A DNA stretch of 64,000 bases from Channa striata (Eukaryota; Chordata; Actinopteri; Anabantiformes; Channidae), in the NCBI GenBank assembly GCA_033026295.1, contig CM065181.1:3257001-3321000 (forward strand), written 5' to 3'. The notes under the pieces were generated by a model. It was not told where the DNA came from. It saw only the letters and a list, made by a program, of their open reading frames with translations, and did not search any database. Shown piece by piece: positions 13,001 to 24,026 of this stretch. The position numbers and the translations under genes are program-made. Every line of letters begins with the position of its first letter. The first letter of the stretch is position 1.

Positions 13001-13795
13001 TGCCCGCAACCTGCCAAAAACAAAACTCCCACCAAGCGCCCGACCAAGCGGCCTCGTCTCCAGCGGCCTGCCTCCACCACCACTCTCCTGACCTCCCCCA
13101 TCAACCAGCAGACTGCCCTACAGCCGCAGCAGTTCACTGTTCTTTCTCCTATCTCGTTGTCCTCTGTGGGTCAGCCATTCACCATGGCAGGCCTGCCCAT
13201 TGCCTCCTTAGCTCAGTCCCCCAACACTGTCACTTTGCTCCCGGCTGGATCGCAGCTCTTCACCCGCTACATGGTCACCGGAGATGGAAAGGCGGACACC
13301 ATCACCCTGCACCCGTCCTCGGGCCTCACACTGGTCGGCACCACTGCCATGCAGGATACCAGCCAGCTGGGCACAGTGGTGAGCCCCGTAGAGCTGGTGC
13401 ACCTGAGTCAGCAGGCCAGCAGTGCAGAGGTGGTGCCCATAGAGGGCCAAGTGGTGGATGGAACCATGCTGGTGCAACAGGAGGTGATGCAGGCTGAGGT
13501 GGAGGCCGGCCAGGAGCACACTGTCATCGAGATTAACCCGACTCCCGTGGAGCAAGCGGTGGGGGTGATGGAGCTGCAGCTGGGTGGGGAGTCGAGCAGA
13601 GAAGGGGCAACTATGGTGGTCCAAAGCGGGATGGAGGTGACAATGGCTGCCGATGGGGAAGAGACGCCATGCCAAATTCAGGAGGCGCAGACTGAAGGGG
13701 TTCAGGGCTTACAGCTGGATGGCAGCAGACAGTTGTCAGATGTACAGATAGTTGTGATAGGAGACAATACTCAGGAAGAAAACAAAGTCAAATGA
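3908..13795 (+). CDS. gmeb1: glucocorticoid modulatory element-binding protein 1
   Basis: Nine coding exons, joined as 3908-4035, 4251-4303, 4436-4551, 6316-6419, 7485-7633, 10283-10408, 10536-10673, 10916-11053 and 12942-13795, total 1806 bases: 601 codons plus, within that count, the stop as codon 602. All introns are GT-AG and the frame never breaks. Residues about 71-161 form a SAND domain with the DNA-contacting KDWK at 120-123 and the His147, Cys151, Cys155 cluster typical of the zinc-binding GMEB type. Residues about 226-317 are a helical region resembling the GMEB oligomerisation segment, followed by a Glu/Gln-rich coiled-coil-like stretch to about 331. A basic NLS-like run lies at 343-359 and the rest is a Thr/Gln/Val-rich tail. 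GMEB1 was chosen over GMEB2 because of KTQVILQLQP near residue 30, the PRLQRPAST block and a C-terminus of the DVQIVVI type. GMEB1 proteins bind the glucocorticoid modulatory element in the nucleus, partner with GMEB2 and tune steroid-receptor responses. The start at 3908 is supported by alignment with the family N-terminus (MA..EV.V). Confidence 0.95.
4251..4303 (+). CDS. gmeb1: gmeb1 coding exon 2
   Basis: A 53-base exon with a strong pyrimidine tract before CAG and donor CAG|GTATGA. It encodes an acidic linker ending in AAVMAVEAHP, which parallels the VVAVETH segment of mammalian GMEB1. Confidence 0.9.
4436..4551 (+). CDS. gmeb1: gmeb1 coding exon 3, first half of SAND domain
   Basis: Encodes residues 61-99, including CPITCGDCKAVLLLKKF and VCPGINVKCVK, and ends in phase 0 (AAG|GTTGGT). 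Against the YPITCGES form I know from mammalian GMEB1, this protein has additional cysteines at 72 and 79. Confidence 0.95.
4552..6315 (+). other. gmeb1 intron 3, nothing notable
   Basis: AT-rich intron of about 1.76 kb. The longest frames inside it are unremarkable and no repeat family was recognised. Confidence 0.7.
6316..6419 (+). CDS. gmeb1: gmeb1 coding exon 4, KDWK half of SAND domain
   Basis: Begins at phase 0 with YEDQLISPKQFVH and carries LKDWKRAIRMGGVML. KDWK (residues 120-123) is the conserved SAND DNA-recognition motif. Acceptor ACTAG, donor AAG|GTGAGG splitting an Arg codon. Confidence 0.95.
6768..7140 (+). mobile_element. degenerate Tc1/mariner fragment in intron 4
   Basis: The left part (TACAATGCATTCAGAAA) and the internal stretch with CATGATGCTGTGGG and TTTTCAGCAGCAGGGACTG resemble a widespread fish Tc1-like transposon. 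The internal stretch corresponds to the part of the transposase around the second catalytic aspartate. Much of the middle is deleted and there are stops in every frame, so it is dead. No clear right inverted repeat was found. Confidence 0.65.
7485..7633 (+). CDS. gmeb1: gmeb1 coding exon 5, end of SAND domain
   Basis: Encodes KMMDSGQLDFYQH followed by LCTNTCRSTKFDLLI, the end of the SAND domain with His147, Cys151 and Cys155, and then a Pro/Gly/Ser linker. The acceptor is CTTGCCAG and the donor CAAG|GTGAGA, leaving one base over. Confidence 0.95.
7634..8996 (+). other. gmeb1 intron 5, left part
   Basis: AT-rich intron. The 72-74 codon frames near 8008-8598 show no family resemblance. The only recognised element is a lone Tc1-type inverted repeat at 8560-8584, described separately. 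Confidence 0.6.
8560..8584 (+). repeat. solo Tc1-type terminal inverted repeat
   Basis: AATGTTGTGGCTGATCAGTG matches the right inverted repeat of the Tc1 family whose larger relic ends at about 15628 (AATGTTGTGGCTGATTGGTG). No matching left end or transposase text was found nearby, so it is probably the remains of an internally deleted copy. Confidence 0.55.
8997..9478 (+). mobile_element. degenerate Tc1/mariner transposase relic in intron 5
   Basis: The left end reads CAGTCCTGTTTAAAAGTATT. A frame opening at about 9199 gives MKTREHIILNLRKDGKQ, the start of a Tc1-like transposase helix-turn-helix, and soon meets stop codons. Later text (GACATCAGCAACAAGCTCCA) continues the same family. The catalytic half is absent. 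Confidence 0.75.
9788..10243 (-). mobile_element. LINE 3'-end fragment (CR1/L2/Rex1-like), intron 5
   Basis: Same repeat as 24027-25145, in the same minus orientation. Shared landmarks are the terminal TTTATATAATGCCACTTTAC segment, CAGAACCAGGCTCAGGGTGG, an AGAGAGGGAGACAGAG tract and TATAAGCTTTATCAAAGAG. On the minus strand the far end keeps the last few reverse-transcriptase codons (LFDKAYS) before a stop. It is a 5'-truncated insertion that stops about 39 bases before gmeb1 exon 6. Confidence 0.8.
10283..10408 (+). CDS. gmeb1: gmeb1 coding exon 6
   Basis: A 126-base exon encoding a Gly/Asp/Ser-rich, poorly conserved linker (QVVLGNGGALIEDRADTPSG) and ending in CEISG, like the EEISED junction of mammalian GMEB1. 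Acceptor TTGCAG has a weak pyrimidine tract; donor TCAG|GTGAGG. Confidence 0.88.
10536..10673 (+). CDS. gmeb1: gmeb1 coding exon 7
   Basis: Encodes EDTLNFWKGIADVGLLGEVV, nearly identical to mammalian GMEB1 EDTLMFWKGIADVGL, followed by an amphipathic helix ending in VQQHRETAALQDT. Acceptor TGTCCACAG; donor CACAG|GTACGC. Confidence 0.95.
10916..11053 (+). CDS. gmeb1: gmeb1 coding exon 8
   Basis: Encodes VAVLSNLAQVFGLLNSVKKI and a following Lys/Gln-rich helix, matching the AVLNNVAHTFGLMDTVKKV segment of the family. Acceptor ATCCCAG; donor ATCA|GTGAGT. Confidence 0.93.
11300..11704. mobile_element. Tc1-type MITE with terminal inverted repeats, intron 8
   Basis: The left end, ACACTACCAGTCAAAAGTTT followed by GGACCCACC, is mirrored by the right end GGTGTGTCCAAACTTTTGAC followed by TGGCCGTGTA. 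The inverted repeats are about 30 bases, with TA at the outer edges as expected for a Tc1/mariner target. The 405-base interior has no transposase frame. This is a non-autonomous copy of a common teleost family. Confidence 0.85.
11705..12941 (+). other. gmeb1 intron 8, right part
   Basis: AT-rich intron sequence with no gene and no recognised repeat. It ends at acceptor CTCTGTGCAG (12941). Confidence 0.6.
12942..13795 (+). CDS. gmeb1: gmeb1 terminal coding exon 9
   Basis: Encodes residues 318-601. It starts with LEVQLEEQRKQQQ, a coiled-coil-like run, then a basic stretch at 343-359 that contains TKRP twice in tandem before PRLQRPASTT, a likely nuclear localisation signal. QQFTVLSPISL, TITLHPSSGLTLVGTTAMQD and VVSPVELV all parallel mammalian GMEB1. 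The last third is acidic and Gln/Val-rich and ends SDVQIVVIGDNTQEENKVK then TGA. The GC content and third-position bias are much higher than in the flanking introns. Confidence 0.95.
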
Positions 13796-14460
13796 GGCAC
13801 ACCTCCTTTTTTATCCAGCAGAGCAGGTATGAACTCTGTCACAGACTCTGAAACTGTTAATACACAGAATTTCCAAATCCTTGGCCTAAGACCAAGCACT
13901 AGGGTAGACTTGTTTCCATTTTTTGGTGTGTATGTACATGCTCTTCTCAACTGCTTGTTGATTTTTATTGACGCAAAAAGGCATCGCAAAAAAGAATATA
14001 CTGTATACTTCTGTTTGTTCTGTATTTAAAGGCTGGATCTGTTTTATTACAGCTTTGGTCTTATTTTTGTAATTCTGCCTAGCATCAGTTATCTTACAGT
14101 GTGCTTAGTTAGGTGCTGAGATTTGGGAATGTTAACATCACTAAAAACATTTCAAAGGATCCAACGAGTGAGAAACAGATCAATAAACCTCCAGTTCCAA
14201 TATCATCATTATAGGTCAACTCTGGCCTACTGTAGTTAGGATTACGTAGTTTAAAAGTGTTACGATGCATTTTACAAAGCTTTTACCTCTAAATATGAAC
14301 AAAATCAAAGGTTTCCAAACTCTCCGCCCTGGACCAGAGCCAGGCCTTCAAGCACTCGCTGCCAGACCATAATGAAGCAAAATGGTTTGACAGGGAAAAA
14401 AAAATGGATGTATTAAATACAACTGACCTAGTTTATAATAAAGTATGTCGTCAGTATTCA
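13796..14460 (+). other. gmeb1: gmeb1 3' untranslated region (estimated)
   Basis: AATAAA hexamers lie at 14182-14187 and 14437-14442, either of which could end the transcript. A Tc1 relic begins at 14834, which makes a longer UTR less likely, although another AATAAA occurs at 16750. The end is estimated from these signals only. Confidence 0.5.
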
Positions 14461-14833
14461 CCTACTTAGCTACTCAATCCATAAGGTGCTGGTTCACATT
14501 GTTCATAAAACCAACCAGCTGATATCCAGAAAGACAAAATGTCAGGAGACAGAGTTTGAAGGAGCTGGACAGAAGGTGGGTGAGATAAAAGGCCTAAGCA
14601 CTGGATGTACTTAGTAGGGATTCAGACTGAAAACAGCCCCTGTGTTGAACAGTGCAGGTGGTGTTTTTAAGGTACTAGTAGACTTACCACATGGCAAAAC
14701 AAGAGAAGGCCCTGTTAATAGCACTCACAGGCAAGATCTCACAACTGGAAAGTCATCACTGCTGCATTATAGGTTTTTATTTCAAAGGCCGTGAGCTACA
14801 AAGAAATCATTCATCCTTCATCATTCATGCAAC

Positions 14834-15628
14834 GCACATTGACCAGCCACCACATTAAAACTACTGACAGGACGTGAATGACATTATCTCATTATAGTGG
14901 CAGTTAGCAAGAGGAGGAGGAAAGCATAGAAATCTCCGTGACAAAAACCAAACTGTGAGAACTAGACGACTGGGTCAGAGTATGTCCACAACAGCAGCTC
15001 TTGTGGAGTGTTCCTAGTGATCCAAGGAAGGACAACCTGTGAACCAGTGACAATGAGTCATGGGCTCTCAAAGCTCAGTGATCAAGTGGGAGGTGAACGC
15101 TAGCAATTTTTGGTCCATCTCCACAGTAGAGCTACTCTGGCACATAGTGCTGTGATTCAGGCCATGATCGCCATGTTTTAGAACACACAGAGCATCACGG
15201 CTCGCTGTGTATGGAGATATGAACACGAAGACCAGAGTGCCCATGCTGACCCCTGTCTACCATCAACAGGACCTTCAGGGACCTGGTCTGATTAATCGGG
15301 GTGATCATGTTGCCAGGTGTATGTGAAACATTTACCTGAGGTAGGGATGGCACCAGGATGCAACTTACAGTATTTAATGTAGCAGAGAACACCTTCAGAT
15401 GTTTGTGCAGTCTGTGTTTTAGCGAGTCATGGCTGTTTTGACAGGAACCTTGCTGCATACAAAGATCACCGACTGATCACAATGAGGTAAAGGACCTGTA
15501 GCTTTTCCTAACCCTAACCATCTAACAAGGTCCACCATCTTTGTTTGCAACCAGGTTCCCTTTTGGCTGTTAAGAGGGGCCCTAAGAACATGAAGCGGTT
15601 GGATTTAATGTTGTGGCTGATTGGTGCA
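14834..15628 (+). mobile_element. degenerate Tc1/mariner relic with both ends
   Basis: The left end CACATTGACCAGCCACCACA and the right end TTTAATGTTGTGGCTGATTG are diverged inverted repeats of one Tc1 family. Between them the transposase text is recognisable but broken: AGACGACTGGGTCAGAG encodes the RRLGQ start of the helix-turn-helix, CCAAGGAAGGACAACCTGTG follows, then AGAGTGCCCATGCTGACCCC encodes RVPMLTP. Frameshifts, stops and a large deletion of the catalytic half leave it inactive. Confidence 0.82.
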
Positions 15629-18476
15629 GATCATAATTAATTTGGTCACAGTAAACACTGAAGCCACCTAAACTGTCATCCGACACTCATTTCAAATAAT
15701 GGGAGAGTTGCTTTTTTGCTTGCAGGACTAAATATGATCCAAATACCACCCTGAAGTCAAACCGTAATTTTAATTCTGGTATTTGACAACAAATGTTTGG
15801 GTCTTCTAGTTTGGCACCTGGTTCAATATTTGTCCTATTTTCCAACCTGTGTGATCATGTCACCACTCATGCCTTTTCCCTTTGGACGTTGTGTTCCCAG
15901 ATCTCAGCTGATAAGTGACCTACGAAGCTAGGAAATGAGACCAAAGGTGTAACAAATTCTCCTTTAAGCCTCCATGAACAACCGGAGGACTACAGGATGC
16001 AGTCTACCATGCAGGGCTATAATGGTGCTGATTGGTCAGATCACATCCTCTCACACTGAATCAGTAGCAGCAGGTTGTACAGCACCTGTGCTGTCAAACC
16101 CATTACCACTACCAGTGTTGGTGTAGCCTGAGGCTCGGGTTAATTGCACTGTCTGTTATGTGTTGCATTCAAAGATGTATTGTTTTTGCACTGTGTGATG
16201 TCCTATTACAGGGCAACAGGAAGATGTGTGCGGCGAAGCCTGTCTTTAAATTTGGCCACATCACTGGGGATGCAGAGATTTTGTCTGTGCATAGTTCAGT
16301 GAACTCCTTTCTCTGGAACTGTATTGCTAATGCACTTAGTCTCAGTGGTTTCTTACTATTTGATTTTATCCACAAAACTCCATTTCATTCTGAGAGCTTT
16401 TCTCCACATCCTTTATTTTTTGAAAATCTGTTGCTTTATCTCAGTGTCATAGGCAGTATGAGCTACTGAGCTAATTGTTTAAGTTGTTATATAAAAACTG
16501 AAACCTATCTATACTTAATGTAAAACATGCCTGTATTTTACACGTGTAAACTAGTGTTATATTTATTAGTTTTCAAACTAAATAGATGTGCATCTCTGTG
16601 ATGCAAATCTAGACGGAGTTGTGCTCTTGGCTTTAGCTTACATCAACAAAGACCTGTTCAAGACTTGGCATTTTCAATAATTTAACAGTTGAGGGTGTTT
16701 GCTTCCTGACTTTGTAATGTGTTTTAATATTGAATTAAAGCAGACGAAAAATAAATGCGACTCACTGGGTCACCTTCACCACCAGAGTGTGCTGTGCGTT
16801 CACTTCACTGCAGCCTGAAACTGGAGATGAGAGCTGCAGCTGCTTTAGTGGCTGCTGGAAATAGTCTGTTGCTGTAATCTCTGACTTGTCCACGTGTCAG
16901 GCTTATTGCGGTGTGCGGTGTAATCTGCACGGTTGTAGGGGTTGTCCGAGAAGGCCAGGGCTCTCTGGAGCCTGAGCCTTGCTGACAGGGCACCAGGACT
17001 CTTTGCTTATTACATTCCTCTAACACTCCCAGACAGGCTGTGTGAAGCGAAGGGTGTTAGGATTTGAGTTATACAAGCGCGAAGCAAGAAGCTGAAATGA
17101 ACACCTAGGTGAACAGGTTTGTGTGTGTCGTACAAAAGGAAAACATCCTGATACCGGCAGCTGAATGTGAAGCAGCTGGGGGCCAGGCGAGGGCTAAAAG
17201 CTCGAGAAACCGAACCACAGGGGTCATTGTGTGGCGAAGGAGAAGAGGATGTGCCGTCCCCGTAAATTACAGAGGTGTTCCATAGGCTGGGGATTGGATT
17301 TCCTCACATGTTGCGCACAAAACAAAGAAAAACCAAAGCAGCACAGGGATCAGTTGCACGTCAGAAATTTGGTGAAGACTGCTGAGGGGTTGAAAGTGTG
17401 TTAAAAGAGAGGACAACATGGCTGACATTTTGTCAGTATCCTCTCGGTTCGAGCGGGTTTAGCTGAGAATAGATCCGCCAGCGTGACATCTTGTAGTCAG
17501 TGTATCTTACAGGCAGGATGGCTGCGAGCTCTATCTATAGCATCAGAGGAGGAAAACAAACGCTGTCATCATATTCCAGCAGGTTAAACACGTGTGCTTG
17601 ACTTAAAAATGAAGTGACAGAGTGACGAGCCGCGTGTTGAAGAAAGGGAAGGTTTTTTTTGTTGATTCATAATGATTTTCTTTTAGTTTCGGGGAGTATT
17701 TATATCATCTTGTACATTTACATATGCTAACTCTACGCTGGCCTGTCAATGAACTGAGGCTGTTAAATCCATCATCACGAGTCTTTTAAGAGTTTTCTAA
17801 TGCTTTAGTTTTTTGAACATTTTTACTTTTAGCTGTTAGTTTAGCTTGTAATTCAAATCAAACAAAATCGTTGAATTCTACGTGCAGGTCCATATATATA
17901 GATTCGGACAAATATACCATCATAGGTTTGAAATTAAATCAATTTTTCACAGACACTTAGCTTTAGGGATGCAACGTATTTGCACAAACAAACAGTGAAA
18001 TACAAAATTATTCAACTATGTGGAGTCATAACAAATCATGTTTCTCTCCTTTACACATTTTTGTCTCCACCAACTACTTAAATCTCTGGTTTTTGGTTAC
18101 AAAATCTCCACTATATTAAGTTGTTAAATTTGCTGTTTGGTGCAAGAGAAACGTTATATAAACTATAAACTACAATTATAACTGGGTATGTGGCATCATA
18201 CTTTGACATTACATTTACATATATACATGTTGATAATAAATAGTCTACAGGTGCCAGGAGTTGAACCCAGACACAGCGTTGCTTAGCTGGATGCTAACAT
18301 AGTTATGCTAACATGCTCAACATTAGCACCAGTGTTTCACTATTTAGCTACTTTTATGCAGTTATAGAGACACTTGAAGAACGTAATTAAACAATGTACA
18401 ATTTTGCCTAAAGTCTTATAGTTTTTGGCATTAATATTGCATTAATATCGTTTATATTTTTTTATAGACTGGGGGC
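15629..18476. other. intergenic sequence, no gene supported
   Basis: A 103-codon frame at 16158-16469 looks unlike any known protein and lacks coding-type base use. 16800-17540 is less AT-rich and repeat-poor. No repeat family was recognised. Confidence 0.45.
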
Positions 18477-18605
18477 ATCTAACCTCCACCTCCTTTTTTT
18501 CTCTTCTTCCTCCGCCTTCCTCTTCTTCTTTCCCTTTTTCATCTTTTTCTTTTTTAAATGCATTTTTTCTTCTTCTTCCTCTGTTTCTTCTTCTTCTTCT
18601 TCCTG
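18477..18605. repeat. polypyrimidine tract (CTT/CCT-rich)
   Basis: About 125 bases made almost entirely of C and T on the + strand, with TCTTCTTC runs. Lys/Glu-rich frames on the minus strand are artefacts of this simple repeat. Confidence 0.85.
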
Positions 18606-21600
18606 GTATTTTATGGTACTTGGCAGACAGCATATTGGGTGCATTACTTCCACTTCCTGCTTCAGAATGAGTGTGAACCAGAGATTAGATCCTACCCATT
18701 AAACCTGTCTCTCTGATAAATTAAAGAACATTTTGCTGCATGATCCATGTGACAGGTTAATTAATGTTTCATACTAAGATCCTCAATTCCTGCTTTCCTG
18801 AGTCCTTACTTACATTTGTTGTCTTGTTCGTATTTGTTGCAAACCATGATTACAGCTGCAACGGGCTCCTCATCCTGGCAGTGCTCACAAAAACCACTTG
18901 GGTGTGAGGGTCTGATGCACGGAGCAGTGTGAAGTGCCTACACCTGTGCCCACGAGTGTACAGACACCTGCCACAGTAAGTGGGGGTTACTGAAAGAGGC
19001 TGTTTGTTTGTGTATTGTGCTGCAATTTTTGCATTTATTTCGTGCATTTATAATAACAAGTCACTAGCAAACTGTCTGTTGTGTTAATTTGCAATCATCT
19101 GCATTATTGGGCTTGGCCAGTCAAGAGTTAGGGTGAGGTTATTTTAACACTGAGCACGTTTTAGCACGCTAATATTTGCTAGTTATCAGGGAACAAACAA
19201 ACGTAAACCAATAGTTATTAATAGAAGTCAGAAATGATGACAAGTTGACGAGTTTCTAGCCTGGAAAACTATGAGCTGAAAGAAACAGAAAGGAGTTTCA
19301 TGTGAATTAACAGTAACATCCTTTACCTCAAAAATAGCCAAGTCATTTTTGCAGCCATTTTGGCTTAAATATTTTCACCCTATTTTTTGTTTTTAATATT
19401 TTTAGACAAGAAAACAAGACATTGGTTAAATGAACATTGATCTACAAACTAATAAAGAACTTACAAAGAATAATCCCAGTTCAAATTATAACTGAGGTAC
19501 TTCTCACCTTCAGTCTTAAGTGCCAATTATAGAGCAGTAGTGATGGCTGGAGTTGCTTCCAATAGCCTATGGACCACCTTCCTTTTTTTTGTCCCTGTAG
19601 TTTACAGTTTACTGATGCAATATTACAGAATTTCTGGGTAACAAAGTCTCGGGGTTTCGGTTGGTGTGGAGACTGTTCCTCGCTGCCTCCTGGGGTTCCC
19701 AGATCCTAGTTTCCCGTGCAGCTGTAGGGCAAAGTGAAGCAGGTGTCACTGCAGGAAAAACCTTTGCCATCATCACATATGAAACAATTCTAAAACCCCA
19801 AAGGTAGCTTCAAGAGGATGAAATGTTCTTTACACTCTGCATTGAAAAATTGGGGAAAATACTGTAGATGTTGCAGTTCTCAGAGGCTGTAGTCTGTCTT
19901 AATATAATTTTTTGTGTTTGCTGTGAAATAATGGGCAAATCTAAAGATAAAACAGTTGCTGCCATGATTCATTTCCAGGTTGTACAATCTTGCCTCTGAG
20001 TGTTACAAACCACTGTCCTGTTTTGGAGCCTAATAAGCTTTTCAAACACACTGTGTGGACACACATCTCCTCTGTTTATCGGGGGTTTAGGTTTATCTTG
20101 GCTGGCTCCATGTCTGGCTGTTCTCCCTGTGCCATCATTTCTCACCTGTATTTCAGCATACATACATTACATTATAGTTGTAAGTACCACTATTAGCGTG
20201 TTAGCTCAGCAACAGAGAGTTATTTGCCATGTTAAATTTGTCCTTTAACATGGAAAATCACCCAATCGCATCCACTGTTAACAATAGACAAAGTTGTATT
20301 GACAAGCCTGTTCAGAAAGGATGTGCAGTAAGTTGACACCTCCAAACGGTGAAAGATGTCAAGCTTGTAATTGTTCAGGTGTAGTCTGATTGTACACTAG
20401 ACTCAACTAAAAATATTATATTTTCAAATAAACCTATGATGTAGATTTTCTTCTGAGGCAAAATCTGGAAGTTCCACCTCCACGCTGGGTGTGCAATAGC
20501 CCCAACCACTGCAGCTCCTTTGCGTTGTTATTTTTTATGAAAAGCTGATTTTTGTCTTAAGGCCTTGTTTACTGCAGCTTCCATAAATACATGCGAAATG
20601 ATAAAACACAAGCAAATTACAACACCCACCAACTTGACAAAACAGCTGCCAGATTTAGATAAAGCCAAATCCAGAAAAACACAGCAAAACAAAAAACACT
20701 GATAGAAATACTTCAAGGGACAAACAAGGAAAACCCCTTAAATATGTTCACAACAAAGAATTGCAACCTATTGCAGAAAACTCCAATGTTTTCAGCAACC
20801 CAGCGCTTGCCGTTGCTAGAGTTTCTCATTGTGCTAATGAAGTCGAGTTATGTGTGTTAAAAACATAGAAGAAATGTCACATTTCTACTTTTGTTTTCTT
20901 TCTAATGGCATATTTAGTTGGGGTGACAAAATATATAGTTATACATTGAAAAACATTTTTCTCAAGGTGCAAAACACGCTTTTTAAGTGACCATATTTAG
21001 GTTTAGGGTTATAATCACAGATTCAGCTTCTTTGTGTTTTTTGTCACAGTATTTTTTGTTGTATTTTCAGTTTTTGTTGCCTCTATCCCAATTGCAGTTA
21101 CCGACATCAGATTCATCAAGTCAGCTTTGCTACACTTGTAATCACTTTAATGTTGGTTATTAATATTCATCCTTCATGGGCAAAATGGGAGGGTTGCGAC
21201 TGGAAGGGCATCTGTAAAACCTCTGATCTATTTATATTCAGTGGCCATAGCATTGAAATCTGCAGGGGTATTACGTGATAATATGAAATCAGCAATTCTG
21301 AAACATAAAAGATTACAGTAAAAAGGGAAAACCAAAAAGTAAATAATGCTTTAAAATAAACCTGCAGTATTAGTCTGACACGAGGGGCTGAGCTGTTGGC
21401 GGGCTGCTAATCCAAAGCCACTGCATCATCCCAAAAACTCCATTCAGTCTTGCTTGAAGAGATTTCTGGCTCTGAGGACTTCTGTGTTTACAGTACAGAC
21501 GAAGAGGATTGTCAACCTTGTCTGATTTTTTTTTTTTTTTGGCCAACTGGGGTTTTGAAGGGAACTAATAAAACTGGCAGTATGTTCTGCCATGTGCCAC

Positions 21601-22945
21601 CCCATCTCCTTCCTCTGCCAGCTGTGTTGGTGTGCTCCTGTAGCAGAAGGGGCAACTTCCTTTCTCCTGCGCTTTGACAAGCAGACAGAGAAGGGAGGGC
21701 CCTGTGAGCGATGATGGCTGCCCAGCTGATGGACAGAGGTGTTAACCCCATCTTCATGCGGGGAGAGATAGCACCGGTCTTGTTTACACTCACAGAGGCT
21801 GGATTGTCACCTTGTCTGTCAGAAAAACATTCTATCTGCCTCTTCGTCATCATAAATCATTTCCCTCAGCCATACCATTGTTGCTTTTCATGTTCTTTTT
21901 CCGTGTTCACTCCTCCAGACACTATATTCTCCTCCTTTGTCCTCAAATAGTTTCCACTCCCTCACACACACATACACTTTGAAAACTCTTTGGTTTTGGT
22001 TGACAATGACCCCTGTGCCCTCAAACAGCCATGAGGCATTGAAGTGTATAAATTTCCATAAAAACTGCATCGAGATGAAAACCTAACATGACAGCAGTGG
22101 GGTTATAAGCATATTTGTCCTACTTGATTAAGAAGTTCATAGCATATTCATTCAACAGTGCTGTAAATGTATTTTTTGCTGTTGTATTGTGATTATTCAT
22201 AATCTTTTTGTATTAAGTATTTAGCCTGTTCAAAGGTTGTGAACTTGTACAGAACAAAATCTCAAATCAGGACACATGGTTGGAGGACACAGAACCCACT
22301 GAACATTATGAAATACTGCTTCAGGTTTAAAATGAACACATGCAGCTATTTGTTAGCCTCAACGTGACACTTTGGGAAAAGCATAGGAGTCCAAAAATAC
22401 ACTAGACCAGCTGAAAACAAATTATAATAAAGGAAAAAAGAAGAAGCTCACCTGAGTAAATGAAGCAAACATTGTATAGACGGGTTTGAAAGAGCCAGAG
22501 GACACGAAGATTCAGTGTGGACGTTATAGTGATGGACAGTTTTCTGGTTATAACTGTCAAGGACCGAGGGGGCGATAGCAACAAGGACAGGAGAGGAGTC
22601 GAGTCCCAGGAGCCAAACATATTCATAAATTAATGACTTCTATTGTAGGAACTAGAGAAACAAACGAATGAGAATTTGGGAGGAAAAAAAAGCCAAGACT
22701 TGTGTGTCTTGTATTCTCATTAAAGCCTAGGAGATAAAATATTATCAACCACAGAGGGATTTAGTGGGACACTAAAAACGAAATAAGATGCAATTGTGTG
22801 TTCTAGAAAGATAAAATGGAAAGATGGTAACACAAGATAGCAAACAGACGACAAGAAAGTCTAACGTGGAGGAGCAGTTGGCCCAGTACAAAAGCTGGGA
22901 AGTTCTATTTCTGTAGGCACAAATGCCTGGGTGCCTAGATTACTC

Positions 22946-22947
<2 letters not shown>
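18606..22947. other. intergenic sequence, no gene supported
   Basis: AT-rich, with scattered frames of 60-113 codons that overlap each other on both strands and resemble nothing known. A 16-base poly-T lies near 21525. No promoter-like CpG cluster was seen. Confidence 0.45.

Positions 22948-22985
<38 letters not shown>
22948..22985. repeat. (TG)n microsatellite
   Basis: An uninterrupted dinucleotide run of about 19 units. Confidence 0.97.
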
Positions 22986-22986
<1 letters not shown>

Positions 22987-24026
22987 ATATACATTTTTTT
23001 TGTATTTCACAAGCTTAGTCACAGTGAAACTCATTCCTTTTAATAACTGACAGCAGACAGTAGGTGTTATTATGGCTGTCACCAGCATGAACAAGGTGAG
23101 AGCAGCAAACAATCCTCTGCAGCTTGTCAAATGACTAAATCTCTGTAAAAATCAATGTTGGATGTTTTTCACATGTTTCCAACATGAAGTGAAACTTACT
23201 GATCGTTGTTGGGTGAAGCGGAAAACTGAATCAGCCAATTACCTGAAAACAGTAAAGAAAATACACTGGTACAGGGCGCAATAGCCGAGAAATACATAGT
23301 TCAACAAAACCAGCAACACATTTCCTCTTTTCAGGGTTTTCTATCTTTTTTCTCTGTCGCAGACTTCTTTTGTTTGTCCAGCAAAGAAAAAAGAGCCTCA
23401 CACACCACTTCACTGGCTGCTGATATGTTCATATTTGTAGATTTCATGATTGAGCAGTTGACTTGGTTACATTTGGGTTTATGTGCACAGGCCAAGAAGC
23501 CATTTGGTTCAAAAGATCAGGTAAAAGTCCACAATGTCAAAATGACCTCATAGAAGTGTAAAACCACCATAAAAAGAAGTATTAGTAGCAACATGAAAAC
23601 TACCAAAAACAAATAAACAAGTATTACAAATGGACAAAAAGGATGGGACAAGAGACAACCTTTTACTAAGGAATAGTAATTCAATGCATTTGGGGCATTT
23701 AAAAGGCGTCTTGACCTTGAAGTGTTTTGGAACGAAGAACCCAGTGAAGCAGTGTGTCTGGATGATGATCGTTTTGGACAATAACAGATGTTTACAGCCG
23801 AGACGAATAACTAATCGAAGATGCAGACTGGTGGACCTTCAGCTGGAGTAGAGGCAATAAATTGTTGATTTTAATATTTGTATGGGGATCAGTGAGAATA
23901 CTATTAATCTTCCTCCAAAGGGATCTAAGGCCAGTTTTGGACAACTGTGAACAATACTGACATATTATCATCTTCTAACTTGATATGAAGAACTGGACAG
24001 CTCATTCAGAGCAAAAGTATTATTAT
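22986..24026. other. intergenic sequence, nothing recognised
   Basis: AT-rich sequence with no coding frame or repeat that I can assign. Confidence 0.45.

Noticed and set aside
12877..13497. 206-codon + strand frame overlapping gmeb1 exon 9
   Set aside because: It is the shadow frame of a GC-rich coding exon. The frame in use is fixed by the splice phase and by GMEB1 similarity.
13208..13675. 155-codon minus-strand frame over gmeb1 exon 9
   Set aside because: His/Leu-rich antisense shadow of the coding exon with no family resemblance.
18255..18300. Possible minus-strand tRNA or SINE with B box GGTTCAACTCC
   Set aside because: The B box is good, but no A box or cloverleaf pairing could be found at the right distance.
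22861..23130. Minus-strand frame with a His-Thr repeat
   Set aside because: The repeat is a translation of the (TG)n microsatellite.
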